Below, piece by piece: positions 58,262 to 64,000 of a DNA stretch of 64,000 nt. A program made the translations under genes and the position numbers. This stretch comes from Bacteroidales bacterium (lineage in GTDB: Bacteria; Bacteroidota; Bacteroidia; Bacteroidales; UBA932). The notes under the pieces were generated by a model. It did not search any database. It worked only from the letters and a program-made list of their open reading frames with translations, and was not told the DNA's origin. The DNA is taken from contig SUYL01000042.1 of assembly GCA_015060445.1 (NCBI GenBank), positions 29,594 through 93,593 of the forward strand, read 5' to 3'. Within the stretch, counting starts at the first letter, position 1. Each line of letters opens with the position of its first letter.

Positions 58262-59062
58262 ATGTTCAAAAAGATCCTCATATATGCTGCGGTTGCCCTG
58301 ATTTTTGGGGCAATGGGTGCGTATTTCTTCTTTGCACAGAAACTTTACAGCTCAAACACTCCCGGGCGGTTGTGCAAGGAGGTGAAAATATCTTTACTTG
58401 ACAGCGCCCAGAACAGGTTTGTAACCGAGCAGGAGGTACTTGAAATAGTTGACGGCTTTACCGGAAAGAGTGTGGGGAAACCTGTATCCGATATAAACAC
58501 CCACCTTATTGAGAAACTCCTTAACCAGAGGAGTGCAATAAAGGAGTCTCAGGTAAGCATAACCGAAGCAGGAAGACTGCTGATAGAGATTACCCAGCGC
58601 AAGCCTGTACTGAGGATTCAGAGCAGCAACGGGGGATTTTATGTAGATGAGACACAATACATATTCCCGCTGGTACCGTCATTTACATCTTATGTTCCAA
58701 TTGTGAGCGGACACATACCGTTTACCCTCAATGCAGACCACAGGGGAATGGCTCTTGAAGATGACGGCAACTGGATGGGAAAAATCCTTGAACTGGGAAA
58801 CTACTTGAGCAGCGACCCGTTCTGGAACTCACAGATTGAGCAGATATATGTTGATGCACAGGGTGACATAATCCTCTCGCCAAGGGTTGGAAACCACAAG
58901 ATAATATTTGGCGACCTAAAGGACATTGAGACCAAATTCAACAAGTTGTACACTTTTTACAAGAACATTGTACCTGCACAGGGGTGGGACAAATACAGCA
59001 GTGTAAACTTGAAATACAAAGACCAGATCATTTGCAAAATAAACAAGAAAAAGAAAAAATAA
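58262..59062 (+). CDS. ftsQ: FtsQ-like division protein
   Basis: N-terminal TM; FVTEQEVLEIVDGF; RSAIKESQVSI; location between murC and ftsA. Confidence 0.88.
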   Translation: MFKKILIYAAVALIFGAMGAYFFFAQKLYSSNTPGRLCKEVKISLLDSAQNRFVTEQEVLEIVDGFTGKSVGKPVSDINTHLIEKLLNQRSAIKESQVSITEAGRLLIEITQRKPVLRIQSSNGGFYVDETQYIFPLVPSFTSYVPIVSGHIPFTLNADHRGMALEDDGNWMGKILELGNYLSSDPFWNSQIEQIYVDAQGDIILSPRVGNHKIIFGDLKDIETKFNKLYTFYKNIVPAQGWDKYSSVNLKYKDQIICKINKKKKK

Positions 59063-59077
59063 ACAACAGGGGGAGTT

Positions 59078-60421
59078 ATGAGAAAACTGATTGCAGCCAT
59101 AGACTTGGGAACCAGTAAGATAGTCTGTATTGTTGGGGAAAGGACAGAACAGGGGGTAAAGATCATTGCCCTTAATGAAATGCCCTCAAAGGGTATAAAC
59201 AGAGGTGAAGTGATCAATATCCAGTCTGTACTTGACTCCATTAAGCCTACAATAACCGGAGTAGAGAATGCCATAGGAGAAAAAATCAACGATGTGTTTG
59301 TGGGCATTTCGGGGCAGGGTATCCGTTGTGAGCAGCAGACAAACCAGATTACCAGGAGTAATCCCGACGAATACATAACTGCAGCGGAAATTGACAAAAT
59401 TACATTGGGCATGCAGGAGAACTTCTCCCACAACGGGGAAGAGGTACTTCAGGCTATTCCACAGTCATACAACATAGATGACTTTATGGGAATTACCGAG
59501 CCTGTAGGTATGATTGGAAAGCAGATATTCTCAAACTTCAAACTGTTCATAGGCAAGAAAGGCTCCGCTGAACTCAGGAGGAATGCCATTTCCAGAGCAG
59601 GACTCAACATAAAGGGGCTGGTTCTTGGACCTCTTGCATCTGCAAAGGCTGTACTGGATGAGGAGGAGAAGGAGGTTGGCGTGGCACTGCTTGACATTGG
59701 AAGCGGCACTACAGACCTCATAATAATACAGGACAACATAGTGAGGCATGCAGCAGTAATTCCATTTGGCGGCAACAGCATAACTGAGGATGTAAAGCAG
59801 GGATGCGGTGTATCAACCAAAACGGCAGAACGCCTTAAAATAGAGAAAGGATTCTGCATGAGTTCCCTCGCCGACGACAGGAAGATACGTATAAACGGCA
59901 TTGGAGGGCGCGACAACAAAGATATCCCTTACAGCCACCTGGCAGAGATCATTGAATCCCGCGTTGAGGAACTGCTTGAGGCAGCCCTTTATGAGATTGA
60001 AAAATCTGGATACAAGGATAAACTCAATGCCGGACTTGTAATAACAGGAGGTACAGCACAACTCCCTAACCTCACAAGTTTTGCACACCTGATTACAGGA
60101 CTTGAAACAAGGCTGGCATTCCCCGACAAGACATTCTCCGAGGCAGAAGCGTCAATAACCAGGCCTTCCCTCTCCACAGCGGTGGGTCTTGTACTCATTG
60201 GGGCAGAAAAACTTGAGAAAGAAGGAAATGCATACAGCACCACAACCCCAATGGACTACAGCAAGCAGAAGGATGCACCGGCCGCAGAAGTTGTTAAGGA
60301 TGAGGAGAAGAAACAGGAGCCGCAGCAACCTAAAGCACCAAAGAAAAACCCATGGGGAGGATTTAAAGACATATTCAATTCACTCAAATCAGATAACGTA
60401 TTCACAGACAACGAGGCATAG
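59078..60421 (+). CDS. ftsA: cell division protein FtsA
   Basis: AIDLGTSKIVCIVGE, DIGSGTTDLIII, VITGGTAQLPNL; amphipathic C-terminus. Confidence 0.96.
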   Translation: MRKLIAAIDLGTSKIVCIVGERTEQGVKIIALNEMPSKGINRGEVINIQSVLDSIKPTITGVENAIGEKINDVFVGISGQGIRCEQQTNQITRSNPDEYITAAEIDKITLGMQENFSHNGEEVLQAIPQSYNIDDFMGITEPVGMIGKQIFSNFKLFIGKKGSAELRRNAISRAGLNIKGLVLGPLASAKAVLDEEEKEVGVALLDIGSGTTDLIIIQDNIVRHAAVIPFGGNSITEDVKQGCGVSTKTAERLKIEKGFCMSSLADDRKIRINGIGGRDNKDIPYSHLAEIIESRVEELLEAALYEIEKSGYKDKLNAGLVITGGTAQLPNLTSFAHLITGLETRLAFPDKTFSEAEASITRPSLSTAVGLVLIGAEKLEKEGNAYSTTTPMDYSKQKDAPAAEVVKDEEKKQEPQQPKAPKKNPWGGFKDIFNSLKSDNVFTDNEA

Positions 60422-60423
60422 TT

Positions 60424-61680
60424 ATGGAAGATCTTAATTGTTTGGTTCCCGACGGATGGGACATGAGCCAGAGCATCATAAAGGTTATTGGCGTAGGAGG
60501 CGGCGGATGCAACGCGGTATCTGAGATGTACCGCCAGGGCATAAAGGATGTGGAATTTATGGTGTGCAACACCGATATCCAGTCTTTGAAAACAAGTCAG
60601 GTACCCGAGACATTGCGTCTGGGATCAGACCTTACCCGTGGTCTGGGTGCAGGATGTGACCCTGAGAAAGGACGCAAGGCGGCAACTGAATCTATAGAGG
60701 AGATAAGGAAATCATTGTCGGGGAATACGGAGATGGTTTTCATTACTGCCGGTATGGGTGGCGGTACAGGAACCGGTGCAGCCCCTGTAATTGCGCAGGC
60801 TGCAAAGGAGATGGGCAAACTTACCGTTGCCGTAGTTACCCTCCCGTTCAGGGACGAGGGGCACGATTTCATAAGACGTGCGGTAATTGGCATCCGTGAA
60901 CTCAAGAAACATGTTGACAGTCTCCTTATCATTGACAACCAGAAACTCTACAATGTATTTGGGGAACTCACAGTTGCAGATGCTTTCCCAAGGGCAGATG
61001 AAGTGCTGAGCACAGCCGTAAGGAGTATAGCAGACATCATCAACCGTCCCGGTTTCATAAACGTGGATTTTGCAGACGTAAGGATGGTGATGAACAACAG
61101 CGGCATGGCAATAATGGGTATGGGTGAGGCAGAAGGCCCTGACAGGGCGATTGATGCCGTACAGAAAGCCCTCGACTCCCCACTTTTGAACGACTGCGAC
61201 CTCACCACCGCAAAAGGTGTACTGGTGAACATCACCTCAAGCAAAGAGGACGGAGGACTTACCATGGCCGAACTCTCTCAGATTATGGAGGAGGTAAGAA
61301 GTTATACCGGAGGCTCGTTCAACAAATTCAAACGTGGTGTGGTATATGACCCAAGCATAGGAAAGAAGATAAGTGTTACAATTGTAGCCACCGGATTTGA
61401 AATAAACAGTCTGCCACATATTGACATGGATCCGGAAGATGCAAATGTTGACAGGCTGGAAGGGGAGATATGGACAGATGAAAATGATGACACAAATGAC
61501 ACCTCAACTGAGAATGAGGAGACAATGGTATCTGCCCCTAAGGTTCAGGAGTATGTAAGGCCAGAAGGGAAACCGGCACTCATTTTGGGCCCTGGAGACG
61601 ACATCCGCGAACTTGAGAGAGTTCCTGCATATATAAGAAGAAACAAGAAACTTACCGGAATTATAACAGATTTTCAGTAA
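60424..61680 (+). CDS. ftsZ: cell division protein FtsZ
   Basis: GVGGGGCNAVSEMY, GMGGGTGTGAAPVIAQ; conserved C-terminal peptide RVPAYIRRNKKL. Confidence 0.98.
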   Translation: MEDLNCLVPDGWDMSQSIIKVIGVGGGGCNAVSEMYRQGIKDVEFMVCNTDIQSLKTSQVPETLRLGSDLTRGLGAGCDPEKGRKAATESIEEIRKSLSGNTEMVFITAGMGGGTGTGAAPVIAQAAKEMGKLTVAVVTLPFRDEGHDFIRRAVIGIRELKKHVDSLLIIDNQKLYNVFGELTVADAFPRADEVLSTAVRSIADIINRPGFINVDFADVRMVMNNSGMAIMGMGEAEGPDRAIDAVQKALDSPLLNDCDLTTAKGVLVNITSSKEDGGLTMAELSQIMEEVRSYTGGSFNKFKRGVVYDPSIGKKISVTIVATGFEINSLPHIDMDPEDANVDRLEGEIWTDENDDTNDTSTENEETMVSAPKVQEYVRPEGKPALILGPGDDIRELERVPAYIRRNKKLTGIITDFQ

Positions 61681-61710
61681 GTTTGCAGCATAATTAAAAA
61701 ACATACAATT

Positions 61711-63309
61711 ATGAGTGAGAGAAAAAGAAGAGTAAGATTTGCACCAAGCCCTACAGGCCCCCTTCACATGGGTGGTGTGAGGACCGCATTGTACAACTAC
61801 CTCTACGCAAAACAGGCAGGCGGAGACTTCATTATCCGTATTGAGGACACCGACTCACAGAGATTTGTACCTGGTGCAGAAAAATATATAATAGACTCAT
61901 TGAACTGGTGCGGCATTATTCCCGACGAGGGAGTTGATGCACAGGGAAATGTAGTTGAAACCCCATCTGAAAGGCACCCGCATGCCCCTTACAGGCAATC
62001 GCAGCGCAAACCTATCTACAGGCAGTATGCCGAGCAACTGATTGCAAACGGCTACGCATACTACGCGTTTGATTCTGCACAGGAACTGGATGCCAAAAGG
62101 AAAGAGGCCGAGGCTGCAAAACAGAACTTCATCTACAACTATCAGACCCGCAAGGAGATGAAGAACTCCCTCACCCTTCCTGAAGATGAGGTGAAGAGAC
62201 TCCTTGAAACCACCACCAACTGGACAATCCGTTTCAAGAACCCGGAGAATGAAATTGTAAAGATGGATGACCTTATCCGCGGCCACATTGAGATGAACAC
62301 AAACACCCTGGATGACAAAGTGCTGTGGAAAAGGGCAGATGAACTCCCAACATACCACCTTGCAAACATTGTGGATGACCACCTTATGGAGATTACCGAG
62401 GTAATCCGCGGCGAGGAGTGGCTTCCATCACTTCCTTTGCATTATCTGCTTTACAAGGCATTCGGATGGACCGATACCCAACCTCGCTTTGCTCACCTTT
62501 CACTGCTGCTCAAACCGGATGGAAAAGGCAAACTGAGCAAACGCGACGGCGACCGCCTTGGATTCCCTGTATTCCCATTGAGATGGGTAAACGCAGAGGG
62601 AGAGGTAAGCCGCGGCTACAGGGAGGACGGATACTACCCTGAGGCATTTGTAAACTTGCTGGCCCTTCTTGGCTGGAACCCGGGTACAGAACAGGAACTC
62701 TTTACAATGGAGGAACTTGTACAGGCTTTCTCACTTGAGAGAGTAATCAAATCGGGTGCAAGATTCAATGCCGACAAGGCAAAATGGTTCAACCAGGAGT
62801 ACCTGAGAAAACAGACAGACGCACAGTTGGCCCAGCAGTTCGTCCCTATCCTTAAGGAGAAAGGTGTAGAGGTTGAGAAATATCCTGTGGCATTTGTAGA
62901 GCAACTTTGTGGCCTCATTAAGGAAAGGGCCCACTTTGTAGCCGATTTCTGGGATATCTGCAGTTATTTCTTCATTGCCCCTACTGCCTATGCAGAAAAC
63001 GATGTAAAGAAGTTCTGCACCCCTGAAACAATGGAAATAATTGAAAAAGTCAAGACCTTCATTGCCGCAATGGACATTAAGGAGTTTGCCACTGCAGGTG
63101 ACACTCCAAAAGCCGAGTGCGTACACGCAATTGAAGAGAAACTTACAGGATACATCAAAGAAAATGAGTGGAAAATGGGAGCAGTAATGAATACCCTCCG
63201 CCTCTTCTTCGTTGGCCAGGCCAAAGGCTTGGGCATTGCAGACATCATTTACTTTGTTGGAAAAGAAGAAGCCCTACGCCGCATAGAAGCAGGCCAGAAG
63301 GCAGTATAA
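61711..63309 (+). CDS. gltX: glutamyl-tRNA synthetase
   Basis: RFAPSPTGPLHMGGVRTALYNYL (HIGH-type), GKLSKRDGD (KMSKS-type). Confidence 0.98.
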   Translation: MSERKRRVRFAPSPTGPLHMGGVRTALYNYLYAKQAGGDFIIRIEDTDSQRFVPGAEKYIIDSLNWCGIIPDEGVDAQGNVVETPSERHPHAPYRQSQRKPIYRQYAEQLIANGYAYYAFDSAQELDAKRKEAEAAKQNFIYNYQTRKEMKNSLTLPEDEVKRLLETTTNWTIRFKNPENEIVKMDDLIRGHIEMNTNTLDDKVLWKRADELPTYHLANIVDDHLMEITEVIRGEEWLPSLPLHYLLYKAFGWTDTQPRFAHLSLLLKPDGKGKLSKRDGDRLGFPVFPLRWVNAEGEVSRGYREDGYYPEAFVNLLALLGWNPGTEQELFTMEELVQAFSLERVIKSGARFNADKAKWFNQEYLRKQTDAQLAQQFVPILKEKGVEVEKYPVAFVEQLCGLIKERAHFVADFWDICSYFFIAPTAYAENDVKKFCTPETMEIIEKVKTFIAAMDIKEFATAGDTPKAECVHAIEEKLTGYIKENEWKMGAVMNTLRLFFVGQAKGLGIADIIYFVGKEEALRRIEAGQKAV

Positions 63310-63339
63310 CACACACTACTTGAAAAACTATTTGACTTG

Positions 63340-63371
63340 GGGCGGCCCTTCGGGGCTGCCCTAATTTTTAC
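63340..63371 (+). terminator. intrinsic terminator after gltX
   Basis: GGGCGGCCC TTCG GGGCTGCCC (UUCG tetraloop) then TAATTTTTA. Confidence 0.85.
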
Positions 63372-63749
63372 TGCGCTATAAAGCGGTAAAGTTTGATTAT
63401 TTAAGTACCCTTCCTTGTTGTAAATATTCTATCAGAATAACAGGGGGAGGGTACAATGACGTTATTAGAATTCAAGTAAATACAGATTAATTGCTAATAT
63501 TCTTAGTTAGTTCCTAATGGCTTAGTTTTACACATTCATACGATTGTCGAACTTAACGGTTCTACCGAACCAACATTATTTTAATTGGTAAACTTTTTAT
63601 AATCAGTCCGGATTTTTACAGGACAGTAGTGAAGGAATATTATTTATTTGGTTTTGGTGTCGCCTTCCCCTTTTTGATAAAAAACCCAAAAGTTTTATCT
63701 AACTTCTGGGCTAAATTAAGTTTATGGAAACCTATTTGATATTTTACCG

Positions 63750-64000
63750 CTACTCTAAATACTTAGGTTCAAATGAGAATCTTCCATGAATAATTCTATG
63801 AAGTACATTGACAGGGTGATACACATAACCCAAATATGCAGATTTCCATTCTTGCGGCATTTTTCCTTCGTATAAAAACCTGTTATCAAACCTTTCATCA
63901 AAATGCCAAAATGACCACCTATTACAATATTCTCCACGTTTTTCCTTAGGAATCATATCCTCTTCATCAGTTTTAAACTTAATACTACTGGTATCTCCAA
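63750..64000 (-). CDS. C-terminal part of an unknown protein truncated by the window edge
   Basis: Frame stays open to 64000: ..GDTSSIKFKTDEEDMIPKEKRGEYCNRWSFWHFDERFDNRFLYEGKMPQEWKSAYLGYVYHPVNVLHRIIHGRFSFEPKYLE*. Confidence 0.55.
   Translation of the reverse strand, partial: GDTSSIKFKTDEEDMIPKEKRGEYCNRWSFWHFDERFDNRFLYEGKMPQEWKSAYLGYVYHPVNVLHRIIHGRFSFEPKYLE

Noticed and set aside
63310-63750. tRNA gene in the post-gltX gap (GGTTC TACC GAACC element)
   Set aside because: Only an isolated 5-bp hairpin; no acceptor, D or anticodon arms could be assembled

Overview
This looks like a Bacteroidales (Bacteroidota) chromosomal segment. The evidence is TAnnTTTG-type promoters, Mfa-type fimbrillin genes, a hybrid two-component regulator and the gene order. 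From left to right it contains: housekeeping genes (nadE, der, a large NtrY-like histidine kinase, rlmH); an AbiEi/AbiEii toxin-antitoxin cassette bracketed by ~104-bp GC-rich repeats; a fimbrillin/beta-helix lipoprotein preceded by an unannotated 38-aa peptide; a small XRE regulator; a candidate ~320-nt structured ncRNA with its own promoter and terminator; an Mfa-like type V pilus locus (DUF3575, DUF3868/OmpA, GAF histidine kinase, Mfa1, Mfa2, tip-like proteins); a lipoprotein plus a hybrid two-component regulator whose kinase module appears degenerate; efp; a transglutaminase; a DUF4143 ATPase; ispH, cmk, ppx, an NtrX-like regulator, a cyclophilin, an O-methyltransferase, an M16 peptidase, dnaX (with a candidate -1 frameshift signal), lptB, an S66 peptidase, a choloylglycine-hydrolase-like gene and an M23 peptidase; the complete co-directional dcw cluster mraZ to ftsZ; gltX; and a truncated ORF at the right edge. 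The observations I rate highest are: (1) the structured intergenic RNA at ~12683-13004 (-); (2) the A AAA AAG slippery heptamer plus hairpin in dnaX; (3) the pseudokinase-like hybrid regulator (H-box His to Gln, N/G boxes lost, receiver intact) beside a pilus operon that carries an orphan kinase; (4) the dense operator-like inverted and direct repeats between those divergent units. All calls come from reading the sequence and the supplied ORF track. No database search or folding program was run.
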